This document shows positions 10,722 through 21,654 of a stretch of DNA of 64,000 bases, in pieces. Source of the stretch: Pandoraea sp. ASV26 (GTDB lineage: Bacteria; Pseudomonadota; Gammaproteobacteria; Burkholderiales; Burkholderiaceae); contig NZ_JAELTP010000007.1 of assembly GCF_016428915.1 (NCBI RefSeq), forward strand, positions 1 through 64,000, given 5' to 3'. Position 1 is the stretch's first letter. Each line of letters opens with the position of its first letter. A model generated the notes under the pieces. The model ran no database searches. It saw nothing but the letters and a program-made list of their open reading frames with translations, and had not been told where the DNA came from. Both the position numbers and the translations under genes were made by a program.

Positions 10722-12059
10722 TTGGCCAAGTCTCCTAATCTCGCTAAGCCTGGTACGCAGGGCCCGAAGTATGCGGATCTGCGCCGGCGGCTGGTTTTCC
10801 TGCTGCTGGCGCTGATCGTCTACCGTATTGGTGCGCATATCCCGGTGCCGGGCATCGACCCCGATCAGCTGGCGCAGTTGTTCCAGCGCCAGTCGGGCGG
10901 GATCCTGGGCATGTTCAACATGTTCTCGGGCGGTGCGTTGTCGCGTTTCACGATCTTCGCGCTGGGGATCATGCCGTATATTTCGGCATCGATCATCATG
11001 CAGTTGTTGGCGATGGTATCGCCTCAGTTGGAAGCATTGCGTAAGGAAGGCCAGGCCGGACAGCGCAAGATCACGCAGTACACCCGGTATTTCACGGTGG
11101 TGCTCGCGCTCTTCCAGGCTGCGGCGATCGCGGTGACGTTGGAAAGCGAGCCCGGGCTCGTCGTCGATCCGGGCATGCTGTTCCGCCTGACGACGGTGAT
11201 CACGCTCGTGACCGGCACGATGTTCCTGATGTGGCTCGGTGAGCAGATCACTGAACGCGGCCTCGGTAACGGTATCTCGATCATCATCTTTGGTGGTATC
11301 GCGGCCGGTTTGCCGAATGCTGTGGGCGGTCTGTTCGAGCTCGTCGGTACCGGTTCGATCGGTCCGTTCTCGGCCATCGTGATCTGTGCCCTCGTGGTGC
11401 TCGTAACGTTCTTCGTCGTGTTCGTCGAACGTGGTCAGCGCAAGATCCTGGTGAATTACGCCAAGCGTCAGGTCGGCAACAAGGTGTACGGCGGTCAGGC
11501 TTCGCACTTGCCGCTCAAGCTGAACATGGCAGGCGTGATTCCGCCGATCTTTGCATCGTCGATCATCCTGTTCCCGGCAACGATCGCGAATTGGTTTGGT
11601 GCGGGTGATAACGCGCGCTGGCTCAAGGATATCGCCGCGAAGTTGTCGCCGGGTCAGCCGATCTACGTGATGCTCTACGCACTGGCGATCGTGTTCTTCT
11701 GCTTCTTCTACACCGCTCTGGTGTTTAACAGCAAGGAGACCGCCGAGAACCTGAAGAAGAGCGGAGCGTTTGTCCCGGGGATTCGTCCGGGGGACCAGAC
11801 GGCGCGGTATATCGACAAGATCCTGACGCGCCTGACACTGGCCGGCGCAGCTTACGTCACCCTGGTGTGTTTGCTGCCTGAGTTTCTGGTGTTGCGTTGG
11901 AATGTCCCGTTCTACTTCGGTGGAACCTCACTGCTGATTATCGTGGTGGTGACGATGGACTTCATGGCGCAAGTGCAGTCGTATGTGATGTCGCAACAAT
12001 ATGAGTCGCTGCTCCGTAAGGCGAATTTCAAGGGCGGCAATAACATGACGCTTCGCTGA
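10722..12059 (+). CDS. secY: Protein translocase subunit SecY (TTG start)
   Basis: SecY is the channel of the Sec translocon in the inner membrane. The 445-residue protein shows ten hydrophobic segments, the plug-region sequence [18 protein letters not shown] and the C-terminal [18 protein letters not shown]. The first in-frame codon that gives the conserved N-terminus ([11 protein letters not shown]) is TTG, after CCGGAGCCAGCA; I see no better ATG. A weak start may tune SecY level against the ribosomal proteins around it. Confidence 0.96.
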   Translation: MAKSPNLAKPGTQGPKYADLRRRLVFLLLALIVYRIGAHIPVPGIDPDQLAQLFQRQSGGILGMFNMFSGGALSRFTIFALGIMPYISASIIMQLLAMVSPQLEALRKEGQAGQRKITQYTRYFTVVLALFQAAAIAVTLESEPGLVVDPGMLFRLTTVITLVTGTMFLMWLGEQITERGLGNGISIIIFGGIAAGLPNAVGGLFELVGTGSIGPFSAIVICALVVLVTFFVVFVERGQRKILVNYAKRQVGNKVYGGQASHLPLKLNMAGVIPPIFASSIILFPATIANWFGAGDNARWLKDIAAKLSPGQPIYVMLYALAIVFFCFFYTALVFNSKETAENLKKSGAFVPGIRPGDQTARYIDKILTRLTLAGAAYVTLVCLLPEFLVLRWNVPFYFGGTSLLIIVVVTMDFMAQVQSYVMSQQYESLLRKANFKGGNNMTLR

Positions 12060-12071
12060 TCAGCCTGGATC

Positions 12072-12290
12072 ATGTCGAAAGACGACGTTATTCAAATGCA
12101 GGGTGAGGTCCTTGAAAACCTCCCCAATGCCACCTTCCGGGTAAAGCTGGAAAATGGCCATGTAGTACTCGGACATATTTCCGGCAAGATGCGGATGCAT
12201 TACATCCGCATCCTTCCCGGAGATAAGGTGACGGTAGAGTTGACGCCCTACGATCTGTCGCGTGCGCGGATCGTCTTCCGGGCGAAGTGA
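12072..12290 (+). CDS. infA: Translation initiation factor IF-1
   Basis: IF-1 is an OB-fold factor that blocks the A site during initiation. It has 72 residues, with the family core [20 protein letters not shown] and [16 protein letters not shown]. It lies between secY and rpmJ, the usual place for infA in beta-proteobacteria. Confidence 0.97.
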   Translation: MSKDDVIQMQGEVLENLPNATFRVKLENGHVVLGHISGKMRMHYIRILPGDKVTVELTPYDLSRARIVFRAK

Positions 12291-12309
12291 TTAGAGAGAG
12301 GGAATTGTC

Positions 12310-12426
12310 ATGAAAGTTTTGGCATCTGTTAAGTGCATCTGCCGCAATTGCAAGTTTGTGAAGCGCAAAGGCGTGCTGCGCGTGATCTGCAGCTCGGATC
12401 CGCGCCACAAGCAACGTCAGGGCTAA
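12310..12426 (+). CDS. rpmJ: 50S ribosomal protein L36
   Basis: A 38-residue protein starting [15 protein letters not shown] and ending DPRHKQRQG. Cys11, Cys14, Cys27 and His33 form the zinc ribbon, so this is the zinc-containing (C+) type; Cys9 is an additional cysteine. AGAGAGGGAATTGTC precedes the ATG. It is too short for many gene finders, but the sequence is unmistakable and the place between infA and rpsM is standard. Confidence 0.96.
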   Translation: MKVLASVKCICRNCKFVKRKGVLRVICSSDPRHKQRQG

Positions 12427-12461
12427 TCGGCCTTTAACGCTATTTAGTTGGGGAATTACGA

Positions 12462-12827
12462 ATGGCTCGTATCGCAGGGGTTAACATCCCGAACCACCAG
12501 CACACCGCTATTGGCCTGACGGCTATTTACGGTGTCGGCCGCACGCGCGCTCGCCAGATTTGCGACGCCGCCGGTGTGCCGTTCTCGAAGAAGGTCAAGG
12601 ACCTCGACGACGCTGATCTCGAAAAGCTGCGTGATCAAGTCGGTCAACTGACGGTCGAGGGCGACCTGCGCCGTGAAGTGACCATGAACATCAAGCGCCT
12701 GATGGATCTGGGCTGCTACCGTGGCATGCGTCACCGCAAGGGCTTGCCGCTTCGCGGTCAGCGCACCCGTACCAATGCGCGTACCCGCAAGGGCCCGCGT
12801 AAGGCCGGCGTCTCGCTGAAGAAGTAA
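12462..12827 (+). CDS. rpsM: 30S ribosomal protein S13
   Basis: S13 lies at the top of the 30S head and contacts the 50S and P-site tRNA. It has 121 residues, with [20 protein letters not shown] and the C-terminal basic tail [16 protein letters not shown]. In E. coli S4 represses translation here; in this genome S4 has its own promoter downstream. Confidence 0.98.
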   Translation: MARIAGVNIPNHQHTAIGLTAIYGVGRTRARQICDAAGVPFSKKVKDLDDADLEKLRDQVGQLTVEGDLRREVTMNIKRLMDLGCYRGMRHRKGLPLRGQRTRTNARTRKGPRKAGVSLKK

Positions 12828-12845
12828 CCAGAGGATAGGAAACTC

Positions 12846-13250
12846 ATGGCTAAGCAACAGAACAACGCCGCTTCGCAGCGCGTTCGCAAGAAGGTCAAGA
12901 AGAGCGTTGCAGAAGGCGTCGTGCACGTCCACGCGTCGTTCAACAACACGATCATCACGATCACCGATCGTCAGGGCAATGCGCTGGCATGGGCGACGTC
13001 GGGTGGCCAGGGCTTCAAGGGTTCGCGTAAGTCGACCCCGTTCGCTGCCCAGGTTGCTGCCGAGTCGGCTGGCCGCGTGGCACTGGAATACGGCGTGAAG
13101 AACCTGGAAGTTCGCATCAAGGGCCCGGGCCCGGGTCGCGAATCCGCGGTTCGTGCGCTGAATGCGCTGGGCATCAAGATCACGGCCATCTCGGACGTGA
13201 CGCCGGTCCCGCACAACGGCTGCCGCCCGCCGAAGCGTCGTCGTATCTAA
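12846..13250 (+). CDS. rpsK: 30S ribosomal protein S11
   Basis: S11 lies on the platform of the 30S near the E site. It has 134 residues; the signature [20 protein letters not shown] and the C-terminal [17 protein letters not shown] are intact. The alpha block is interrupted after this gene by a 150-bp gap carrying a promoter for rpsD. Confidence 0.98.
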   Translation: MAKQQNNAASQRVRKKVKKSVAEGVVHVHASFNNTIITITDRQGNALAWATSGGQGFKGSRKSTPFAAQVAAESAGRVALEYGVKNLEVRIKGPGPGRESAVRALNALGIKITAISDVTPVPHNGCRPPKRRRI

Positions 13251-13265
13251 GACGCTTAAAAATCC

Positions 13266-13400
13266 TGCTATAATCGCGGGTTCGCGCACGGCCTCGGTCG
13301 TGCGCGTAGCAATTTCTAAGACCACCGTCCGGTACATTGGTACCGGACTTGCGTAGTGGACAAGGTTCGCTGCGTCAAATTTTGAGATAAAGGAACAACC
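13266..13400 (+). promoter_or_regulatory. rpsD promoter and structured leader
   Basis: TGCTATAAT at 13266-13274 is an extended -10 with no good -35 box. The predicted start lies at about 13281. Two strong hairpins follow: 13283-13306 (8 pairs, CGCGCACG/CGTGCGCG) and 13327-13348 (9 pairs, GTCCGGTAC/GTACCGGAC, ATTG loop). About 50 nt then run to the GTG start. S4 is a known autoregulator in both E. coli and Bacillus, so these hairpins are candidates for an S4-binding site. Confidence 0.55.
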
Positions 13401-14024
13401 GTGGCACGTTATATCGGCCCGAAGGCCAAACTCTCCCGCCGTGAAGGTACTGACCTCTTCCTGAAGAGCGCACGCCGCTCGCTCGCCGACAAGTGCAAGC
13501 TGGATAGCAAGCCGGGTCAGCATGGCCGCACCTCGGGTGCTCGTACGTCGGACTACGGCAACCAACTGCGCGAAAAGCAGAAGGTCAAGCGTATTTACGG
13601 CGTGCTCGAGCGTCAGTTCCGTCGTTATTTCGCGGAAGCCGACCGTCTCAAGGGCAACACGGGTGAAAACCTGCTGCAAGTGCTCGAGTCGCGCCTGGAC
13701 AACGTCGTGTATCGCATGGGCTTTGGCTCGACGCGCGCTGAAGCGCGCCAGCTGGTCGGCCACAAGGCGATCGTGCTGAACGGTGTTGTTGCCAACATCC
13801 CGTCGATCAAGGTCAAGGCCGGTGACGTCATCACCGTGCGCGAAAAGGCCAAGAAGCAAGTGCGTATTCAAGAATCGCTGTCGCTGGCTGAGCAAGTCGG
13901 TTTCCCGATCTGGGTTTCGGTTGACGCCAAGAAGATGGAAGGCACTTTCAAGGCACTGCCGGAACGTAGCGATATCGCGGGCGACATCAACGAAAGCCTG
14001 ATCGTCGAATTGTATTCGCGTTAA
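13401..14024 (+). CDS. rpsD: 30S ribosomal protein S4
   Basis: S4 is a primary 16S-binding protein and an mRNA-entry helicase component. Translation starts at GTG after AAAGGAACAACC, giving [20 protein letters not shown]. It has 207 residues, with the S4 RNA-binding domain around [20 protein letters not shown]. No CxxC zinc pairs are present at the N-terminus, so it is the zinc-free type. Confidence 0.98.
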   Translation: MARYIGPKAKLSRREGTDLFLKSARRSLADKCKLDSKPGQHGRTSGARTSDYGNQLREKQKVKRIYGVLERQFRRYFAEADRLKGNTGENLLQVLESRLDNVVYRMGFGSTRAEARQLVGHKAIVLNGVVANIPSIKVKAGDVITVREKAKKQVRIQESLSLAEQVGFPIWVSVDAKKMEGTFKALPERSDIAGDINESLIVELYSR

Positions 14025-14035
14025 TCCGTATGCTG

Positions 14036-14056
14036 ACGCGCCTCACGGCGCGTTTT
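14036..14056 (+). terminator. Small hairpin after rpsD
   Basis: Perfect 7-base stem ACGCGCC/GGCGCGT with a TCAC loop and TTTT directly after. The short U-tract suggests partial termination or mRNA 3'-end protection before rpoA. Confidence 0.45.
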
Positions 14057-14126
14057 GCGTTCCGTGCAGGTTGTCACCCATCAGCCTTATCGGTGTAACG
14101 AGCCGAGGGTATTGAAAAGGAAACCT

Positions 14127-15104
14127 ATGCAAACCAGTTTGTTGAAGCCCAAGATCATCGCGGTTGAGCCGGTCGGTGAGCATCACGCCAAAGTCGTGAT
14201 GGAACCGTTCGAACGTGGCTACGGCCACACCTTGGGCAACGCGCTTCGCCGCGTGCTGTTGTCGTCGATGGTGGGCTATGCGCCGACCGAAGTGACGATC
14301 GCCGGCGTTGTGCATGAATACTCCACCATCGACGGTGTCCAGGAAGATGTCGTTAACTTCCTGTTGAACCTGAAGGGTGTCGTGTTCAAGCTGCATAACC
14401 GTGACGAAGTCACCGTTACGCTGCGCAAGGATGGTGAAGGTGTAGTGCGCGCTTCGGACATCGAAGTGCCGCATGATGTGGAACTGATCAACCCCGATCA
14501 CGTGATCGCGCATCTGGCCAAGGGCGGCAAGCTCGACGTCCAGATCAAGATCGAGAAGGGTCGTGGTTATGTCCCGGGTAACGTGCGCCGTTATGGCGAT
14601 GATTCGGCCAAGGTCATTGGTCGTATCGTCCTCGACGCGTCGTTCTCGCCGGTCAAGCGTGTGAGCTATGCGGTCGAATCGGCCCGTGTGGAACAGCGTA
14701 CGGACCTGGACAAGCTCGTGATGAACATCGAAACCAACGGTGTTGTGTCGCCGGAAGAAGCGATCCGTCAATCGGCTCGCATTCTCGTCGACCAACTGTC
14801 GGTGTTCGCTGCGCTGGAAGGCACGGAAGCCGCCAGCGAAGCGCCGTCGCGTGCGCCGCAGATCGATCCGATCCTGCTGCGTCCGGTGGACGATCTCGAG
14901 TTGACGGTGCGTTCGGCCAACTGCCTGAAGGCCGAAAACATCTACTACATCGGCGACCTGATCCAGCGTACCGAGAACGAATTGCTCAAGACCCCGAACC
15001 TGGGTCGCAAGTCGCTCAACGAGATCAAGGAAGTGCTTGCCTCGCGTGGTCTCACGCTGGGCATGAAGCTCGAAAACTGGCCGCCGGCCGGTCTCGAGAA
15101 GTAA
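14127..15104 (+). CDS. rpoA: RNA polymerase alpha subunit
   Basis: Alpha dimerises to start RNA polymerase assembly and its C-terminal domain touches UP elements and activators. The frame is open upstream, but the ATG after AAAAGGAAACCT gives [15 protein letters not shown] and 325 residues, the family length. The N-terminal domain has the [18 protein letters not shown] signature; the C-terminal domain has the DNA-contact helix region [11 protein letters not shown] and [16 protein letters not shown]. Confidence 0.97.
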   Translation: MQTSLLKPKIIAVEPVGEHHAKVVMEPFERGYGHTLGNALRRVLLSSMVGYAPTEVTIAGVVHEYSTIDGVQEDVVNFLLNLKGVVFKLHNRDEVTVTLRKDGEGVVRASDIEVPHDVELINPDHVIAHLAKGGKLDVQIKIEKGRGYVPGNVRRYGDDSAKVIGRIVLDASFSPVKRVSYAVESARVEQRTDLDKLVMNIETNGVVSPEEAIRQSARILVDQLSVFAALEGTEAASEAPSRAPQIDPILLRPVDDLELTVRSANCLKAENIYYIGDLIQRTENELLKTPNLGRKSLNEIKEVLASRGLTLGMKLENWPPAGLEK

Positions 15105-15259
15105 AGTGTAATGACATGGCCGCCTTCGGGTGGCCATGTTGCTACGTCAGTGCGGCGCGTCGGAATGTTCCGATACGGCCGATAGCGAAGGTACCGGCCC
15201 GCGGTGTTTGTCACCGATAGAAGAGCTAGGTCGAAAACTCTGTTTAAAGGAAAGTTGAA

Positions 15260-15652
15260 ATGCGTCACCGTCATGGTCTGCGTAAACTGAACCGTACCAG
15301 CAGCCACCGTCTGGCAATGCTGCGTAACATGTCGAACTCGTTGATCCAGCACGAAGCGATCAAGACCACGCTGCCGAAGGCCAAGGAACTGCGTAAGGTT
15401 GTCGAGCCCCTCATCACGCTGGGTAAGAAGGACTCGGTTGCCAACCGTCGTCTGGCGTTCAACCGCCTGCGCGATCGTGAAATGGTCACCAAGCTGTTCA
15501 ACGAACTCGGCCCGCGTTTTGCCAACCGTCCGGGCGGCTACCTGCGCATCCTGAAGATGGGTTTCCGCGTGGGCGATAATGCGCCGATGGCTTTCGTCGA
15601 ACTGCTGGACCGTCCGGAAGTCGACACGGAAGCGCCGGAAGTCGCTGAGTAA
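15260..15652 (+). CDS. rplQ: 50S ribosomal protein L17
   Basis: L17 lies near the tunnel exit on the 50S. It has 130 residues starting [29 protein letters not shown] precedes the ATG. It closes the ribosomal super-operon; a strong terminator follows 41 bp after the stop. Confidence 0.98.
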   Translation: MRHRHGLRKLNRTSSHRLAMLRNMSNSLIQHEAIKTTLPKAKELRKVVEPLITLGKKDSVANRRLAFNRLRDREMVTKLFNELGPRFANRPGGYLRILKMGFRVGDNAPMAFVELLDRPEVDTEAPEVAE

Positions 15653-15693
15653 GCGATTCGCGCAACGGTCTTTTCAGGATCGTCAGCCGTAAG

Positions 15694-15723
15694 AAAAAGC
15701 CAGGTCGTTGACCTGGCTTTTTT
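15694..15723 (+). terminator. Rho-independent terminator of the ribosomal block
   Basis: Perfect 12-base stem AAAAAGCCAGGT/ACCTGGCTTTTT with a 5-nt loop and a six-T tract. The A/T symmetry would let it act on the other strand too. Confidence 0.93.
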
Positions 15724-15845
15724 ATTTTGAGGTGTTGTCCGAAGCCGTACCCGCATTTTTCTGGAAATGCGAGGCGCATAGCGCACGTTTCATGACGTCG
15801 GTGTACAGTGAACAATCCTCACGCTCGAACGGTCTACCGCACATT

Positions 15846-16178
15846 ATGGATGCCCTTCTTATCGTCATGACGACGTTTCCCGACGAGGCCAGCGCCGAGT
15901 CCGCGATCGACGGCATGCTTGCCGAGCGGTTGGCAGCGTGTGTGCAGCAAATGGCACCGGTGCGGTCCAGTTATCACTGGCAGGGTCAGCGCGAGACGAG
16001 TGTGGAAGTGCCACTTCTGATCAAGACCACGGCTGCCCGCTATGGCGCGCTTGAGCAGTACATCAAAGAACATCATCCTTACGACGTGCCCGAGATCGTT
16101 GCATGGCCTGCCACCGCGGCGTTGCCTGCCTATGCGCGCTGGGTCGAAGATGAGACGCGGGGGAAATTGCATGTCTGA
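15846..16178 (+). CDS. cutA: Divalent-cation tolerance protein CutA
   Basis: CutA is a small trimeric ferredoxin-like protein linked to copper tolerance. The frame is open further upstream, but the ATG giving MDALLIVMTTFPDEASAE matches the family N-terminus (110 residues). The signatures YHWQGQRETSVEVPLLIKTT and HPYDVPEIVAWP are present. Its 3' end overlaps the dsbD start by 8 bp; cutA-dsbD linkage is common and was the origin of the old name cutA2 for dsbD. Confidence 0.95.
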   Translation: MDALLIVMTTFPDEASAESAIDGMLAERLAACVQQMAPVRSSYHWQGQRETSVEVPLLIKTTAARYGALEQYIKEHHPYDVPEIVAWPATAALPAYARWVEDETRGKLHV

Positions 16179-18153
16179 CGTGACAACGATGGTTGGGCCG
16201 CTGATCGCGAAAGCCGATGGCGATGGGCGGGCATCGGTACGAAATCGCGTGCTGCGACGCTGGGCGTTTGCATGGCTGATCGTGGCCATGATGCTTGCGC
16301 TGGTTGCGGGGCAAGCTCGTGCCGCCGACGATTTTCTCGATCCGGATGTCGCCTTCAAGGTGTCGAAGACGGAACAGCCCGGTGCGGTACTGCTGCATTT
16401 CGAGGTGGCGAAGGGCTACTACCTTTACCGCGAGCGATTTGCCTTTGCGGCAGACAACCCTGCCGTCACGCTCGGTACGCCAGCGTTTCCCAAGGGCGAG
16501 TTCAAGCACGACGAGACCTTCGGCAAGGACATGGAGGTGTACCACGAGCCTATCGATGTTCGCATTCCTGTCAGTCAAGCGAGCGGCCCGTTCACGCTGA
16601 CCGTGACCATGCAGGGCTGTGCGGACAAGGGCTTGTGCTATCCGCCGATGGACAAGCCGCTGAAGATTTCGGCGGCTACGGTTGGCAGCGCGGCGGCTGG
16701 GAGTTCAAGCGCTACGTCGGCGCCGGGGCCGGCTACGCAGGCGTTACTCGGTGGTGGTGCGCAAACGTCGAATGCCTCACCGCCCGCTGCGGGGGCGGCG
16801 CCGTCCGCCAACGCCACAGGGGGATGGTTGTCGGCGCGAGAAGACTACAACGAAGCGGAGCGCATTCTCTCCGGTGGCAGCTTCGCCCTGGCCCTGGGGA
16901 TCTTCTTCGCACTCGGTGTCGGGCTGGCCTTTACGCCTTGCGTGCTGCCGATGGTGCCGATTCTTCTGTCGATCGTTGCGGGACAGGAGGCGAGCCGCGG
17001 TAAAGCCATACGTCTGGCCGTCGCTTATGTGCTCGGTATGGCCGTGGTGAATACCGTCATTGGTGTGGCCGCCGGGTTGCTGGGACAAGGTCTTATCGCG
17101 TTCCTGCAGGCGCCCTGGGTGCTGGCGTTGTTCGCATTGCTGATGGTGATTCTGTCGCTGTCGATGTTCGGTATGTACGAGATCCAGTTGCCATCGGCAT
17201 TGCGCGCCCGCATCGATGACGCGGCGCGCAAGCAGAAGTCCGGACAGTGGGTCGGTGCAGCGATGATGGGTGTGCTGTCCGGGCTCATCGTGAGCCCATG
17301 CGTGACGGCACCGTTGGCGGCAGCGCTTGCGTTCATTGCCAAGACAGGGGATGCGGTCTTCGGTGGCGCAACGCTCTTCGCATTGTCTTTAGGGATGGGG
17401 TTGCCGCTCGTGATCCTCGCTGGTGGCGGCGGTGCGTTACTGCCGCGTGCGGGGGCGTGGATGGACGGCGTGAAGCGCTTTTTCGGCTTCCTGCTCCTCG
17501 GCGTCGCCTTGTGGATTGTGCGACCGTTGCTGCCCACGCCTGCCCTGCTGCTGGGATGGGGTGTCCTGCTGCTGGTGGCGGCCACGTTCATGCGTGTCTT
17601 CGATAGCTTGCCCGAGGGCGTTAGCGGTGCGCGACGCCTTCTCAAGGGCCTCGGCGTAGCTGTTGCCCTTCTGGGGGCGGTGGCGCTGGTTGGCGCCGCA
17701 GCCGGGGCGCGCGATCCGCTTGCGCCGCTGGCCGGGTTGACGACGGCGGCTTCCGGGAACGCGAATGCGAGTGCCGCGGTGGCGGAGGGCGCCAAGTTCC
17801 AGCGCGTACGTAGCGTCGCAGAACTTGAGCAGGTTGTGGCGACGGCAGGGCGTCCGGTGATGTTCGATTTCTATGCAGACTGGTGTATCAGTTGCAAGGA
17901 GATGGAGCGTTTCGTGTTCACCGATCCGAAGGTGAAGGCGCGTCTCGATCAGATGGTGCTGGTGCAGGCAGATGTCACCGCCAACAACGCCGACGATCAG
18001 GCGCTGCTCAAGCGCTTCGGGTTGTTCGGGCCGCCGGGCATCATCTTCTTTGATGGCAATGGCAAGGAAGTGGCTGGCGCACGTGTGATCGGCGCGCAAT
18101 CTTCAGACCAGTTCCTGCGAAGCCTTGATAAGGCCTACGGCCCCGCGGTTTGA
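16171..18153 (+). CDS. dsbD: Thiol:disulfide interchange protein DsbD
   Basis: DsbD carries electrons from cytoplasmic thioredoxin to periplasmic DsbC, CcmG and similar partners. The chosen ATG gives 660 residues with a hydrophobic signal segment and a likely AxA cleavage near residue 51 (QARA/ADDF). The N-terminal domain has the Cys pair in CADKGLCYPPM; the membrane domain has FTPCVLPMVP and SPCVTAP; the C-terminal thioredoxin domain has DFYADWCISCKEM. All six catalytic cysteines are present. An ATG six codons later is an alternative start. The reductant supply fits the cytochrome c maturation genes nearby. Confidence 0.96.
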   Translation: MSDVTTMVGPLIAKADGDGRASVRNRVLRRWAFAWLIVAMMLALVAGQARAADDFLDPDVAFKVSKTEQPGAVLLHFEVAKGYYLYRERFAFAADNPAVTLGTPAFPKGEFKHDETFGKDMEVYHEPIDVRIPVSQASGPFTLTVTMQGCADKGLCYPPMDKPLKISAATVGSAAAGSSSATSAPGPATQALLGGGAQTSNASPPAAGAAPSANATGGWLSAREDYNEAERILSGGSFALALGIFFALGVGLAFTPCVLPMVPILLSIVAGQEASRGKAIRLAVAYVLGMAVVNTVIGVAAGLLGQGLIAFLQAPWVLALFALLMVILSLSMFGMYEIQLPSALRARIDDAARKQKSGQWVGAAMMGVLSGLIVSPCVTAPLAAALAFIAKTGDAVFGGATLFALSLGMGLPLVILAGGGGALLPRAGAWMDGVKRFFGFLLLGVALWIVRPLLPTPALLLGWGVLLLVAATFMRVFDSLPEGVSGARRLLKGLGVAVALLGAVALVGAAAGARDPLAPLAGLTTAASGNANASAAVAEGAKFQRVRSVAELEQVVATAGRPVMFDFYADWCISCKEMERFVFTDPKVKARLDQMVLVQADVTANNADDQALLKRFGLFGPPGIIFFDGNGKEVAGARVIGAQSSDQFLRSLDKAYGPAV

Positions 18154-18190
18154 GCGGATAAGCTAAACCGCTGGGCTAACGACCCAAAGA

Positions 18191-18270
18191 CCTAACGGCC
18201 TAACGGCCTAACGGCCCAACGGCCCAACGGCCCAACGGCCCAACGGCCCAACGGCCCAACGGCCTAACAA
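18191..18270 (+). repeat. 8-bp tandem repeat after dsbD
   Basis: Nine full copies of an octamer, three CCTAACGG then six CCCAACGG, followed by a degenerate tenth (CCTAACAA). Weaker copies precede it (CCCAAAGA at 18183-18190). There are no spacers and no coding frame. The clean C/T split between two blocks looks like recent copy-number growth by slippage. The rest of the 18154-18402 gap holds no gene I can support and no obvious strong terminator. Confidence 0.9.
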
Positions 18271-18402
18271 GCCGCCGGCCATAGCGCCACCGATCCGGCT
18301 AGCCCTTACGCCTCAACACAAGCCCTGATCCGCAGAACAAGCGGACGGACGATACGCTCGATTCGGCGTGCCAATCCGTTCGTTCTGCGTCGCGCTCGGC
18401 GC

Positions 18403-19688
<1,286 letters not shown>

Positions 19689-20015
19689 ATGTGCGCGCGA
19701 ATCGTCACGGTAAAACCCCTGACAGCCAAGCGCTTCGGCCGATCGGGGCCGATTGCGGACGATTCAGGAGGCCTAATCCATTCGGCTGAGGGCACGTAAC
19801 GCCGTGACTCGCGCACGCCAATTTCACGCTGAACTCACGAAGCGCCGCGCGGCTCGCCGCGACGATTTGTCGCGCTCGCCAAGCATGTCAGGCGGTCTAA
19901 CTTGAGAGACTGAGGGGAGGCCGCGATGCATCTGCGGTGTCGCGTCATTTCGCGATGCGCAGCACTGGCGATGGGAACGCACCAGGCTTCCCATTCGCGA
20001 AGGATCAGGCCAGGT
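19689..20015. other. Intergenic stretch between small RNA and engB
   Basis: Gene-free stretch of 327 bp beyond the end of the minus-strand engB. I find no convincing ORF and no clean terminator with a T-tract for engB, only GC-rich imperfect repeats around GCGATGC. Confidence 0.5.
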
Positions 20016-20684
20016 TCACTTCTTGGCAGCGTCGCGCGCCGGAATGGCGAGCCAGTCTTCGAGCACGCGCTGCGCGGCGTCGACACCGACGCGCTTGATC
20101 GACGAGTACAGTTGGGCCGTGAATTGCGGCGCCGTTGCGGGATCGTCGGACGGCAGGCCGTCGGTGCGCGGCAGGGCGGCCAGACGTTTTTGCGTGTCGC
20201 GCAGTACGTCCGTCGCTTGCTGGCGCGTGAGTTTGTCGACCTTCGTCAGCAACACATGGATGGGACGTCCCGTGGGCCTGAACCACTCGATCAACTCGCA
20301 ATCGAGTTCCGTGAACGGCCGGCGCGAGTCCATCACGAGCACGAGGCCGCGCAGTTGTGAGCGCTGCACCAGATAGTCGCCGAGGAGCTTCTGCCAGTGG
20401 ACCTTCACGCCGCCGCCGACCTGGGCGTAGCCGTAACCGGGCAAATCGACGAGATAGCCGTACAGATGCTCGAGGTGAGCGATCTCGAAGTAGTTGATGT
20501 GCTGCGTGCGTCCCGGCGTCTTGCTCGAGAAAGCCAGCCGCTTCTGGTTGCAGAGGATGTTGAGCGCGCTGGACTTGCCCGCGTTCGAGCGTCCCGCGAA
20601 GGCGACCTCGGGCACGGCCGTAGGCGGCAGGTCGCGCAGATGATTGACGGTCGTAAAGAAGCGGGCTTGATGAAGTAGGGACAT
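20016..20684 (-). CDS. engB: Ribosome-biogenesis GTP-binding protein YihA/YsxC/EngB
   Basis: EngB is a TRAFAC-class GTPase needed for 50S assembly. The 222-residue protein has G1 GRSNAGKSS, a G2 threonine in [13 protein letters not shown]3 DLPGYGYA and G4 TKVDK. The start [10 protein letters not shown] matches beta-proteobacterial homologues. It is divergent from the cytochrome c4 gene, also the usual arrangement in Burkholderiales. Confidence 0.95.
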   Translation of the reverse strand: MSLLHQARFFTTVNHLRDLPPTAVPEVAFAGRSNAGKSSALNILCNQKRLAFSSKTPGRTQHINYFEIAHLEHLYGYLVDLPGYGYAQVGGGVKVHWQKLLGDYLVQRSQLRGLVLVMDSRRPFTELDCELIEWFRPTGRPIHVLLTKVDKLTRQQATDVLRDTQKRLAALPRTDGLPSDDPATAPQFTAQLYSSIKRVGVDAAQRVLEDWLAIPARDAAKK

Positions 20685-20742
20685 GACGGAAACCGGGGAG
20701 CGCCGCAGCCACAGGGATCGGGCCGCAACGCGGGTGCAGGGG

Positions 20743-20799
20743 CGCAGAACGGCGGGGTTCGATGCCCACCGGCGACAGGCCGGGGAGCCCCGTTCTGCG
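20743..20799 (-). promoter_or_regulatory. Large hairpin in the presumed engB leader
   Basis: CGCAGAACG at 20743-20751 pairs perfectly with CGTTCTGCG at 20791-20799, and GGG/CCC extend the stem after a 2-nt bulge. It would lie in the 5' untranslated part of engB if transcription starts near the ATTGTACAAT palindrome at 20841-20850, which offers a TACAAT -10 box on either strand. A second perfect stem, CCTTGGC/GCCAAGG, lies at 20862-20878 on the cytochrome side. Confidence 0.35.
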
Positions 20800-20982
20800 G
20801 CCTTCTACATGGAAATCCCCTAAAGTCGGGGAAAGACTTTATTGTACAATATGAAAGTTAACCTTGGCCTTGCCAAGGCTTGCCCGAACGTCTCGCGCGC
20901 CGTGAGGTTGGAGGAGAAACACGGCGTCGGACGGTGAGTTCGAACGACCGATTTCCCGACAAAACAGATATAAGGTGTGCGA

Positions 20983-21639
20983 ATGAACCGAGGAGTGTGG
21001 AAGTCTCTCGCTGCAACACCGTTGGCGCTGGCATGCTTTCTTCTGAGCGGCGCGGGACAAGCCGCCGAGGCTCAGGCGCCCGCCAAACCCGACCTGGCCC
21101 GGGGACAGGCCATTGCCACTCAGGTCTGCGCCGCTTGCCATGCGGCAGATGGCAACAGCACCGGCGGCGCTTATCCGAAGCTCGCCGGCCAGCACGCCGA
21201 ATATCTCAACAAACAGCTCCTCGACTACAAGGCGCTGCCCGGCAAAACGCCCGCCCGTAACAATCCCATCATGGCCGGCATGGTTGCGGCACTGTCCGAA
21301 CAGGACATGCGCAACGTCGCCGCCTATTTCGCCTCGCAGACGCCGAAGCCGGGCGTCGCGCGCAACAAGGACACCGTGCCGCTGGGCGAGAAGATCTACC
21401 GCGGCGGACTGGCTGAGAAGGGCGTTCCCGCTTGCGCCTCCTGCCACGGGCCGACCGGTGCCGGCATGCCATCGCAATACCCGCGGCTCTCCGGCCAATG
21501 GGCGGAATACACCGCTGCCCAACTGGTGGCGTTCCGCGAAGAGACTCGCAAGAACAACGCGCCGATGCACACTGTGGCGTCGCGCTTGTCGGACAAGGAA
21601 ATCAAGGCAGTCGCGGATTACATCGCCGGTTTGCGCTGA
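20983..21639 (+). CDS. Di-haem cytochrome c4
   Basis: Periplasmic di-haem cytochrome of the c4 family, an electron carrier to terminal oxidases. The ATG after TAAGGTGTGCGA gives 218 residues; an in-frame GTG two codons upstream overlaps the ribosome-binding site and is rejected. A signal peptide ends near GAGQAA. Haem sites are CAACH (Cys49, Cys52, His53) and CASCH (Cys151, Cys154, His155), with axial-Met candidates in NPIMAGM and APMHTVASRLSDKEI. It sits just before resB-ccsB, the machinery that attaches its haem. Confidence 0.93.
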   Translation: MNRGVWKSLAATPLALACFLLSGAGQAAEAQAPAKPDLARGQAIATQVCAACHAADGNSTGGAYPKLAGQHAEYLNKQLLDYKALPGKTPARNNPIMAGMVAALSEQDMRNVAAYFASQTPKPGVARNKDTVPLGEKIYRGGLAEKGVPACASCHGPTGAGMPSQYPRLSGQWAEYTAAQLVAFREETRKNNAPMHTVASRLSDKEIKAVADYIAGLR

Positions 21640-21654
21640 TCGGCAAGCCCTGCC

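Noticed and set aside
12456-13895. Minus-strand open frame of 479 codons across rpsM, rpsK and rpsD
   Set aside because: Spans three clear plus-strand genes and a promoter; composition is typical of antisense frames of high-GC ribosomal genes.
18191-18270. Possible CRISPR array
   Set aside because: The units are 8 bp, directly adjacent and without spacers; no cas gene is in the window.
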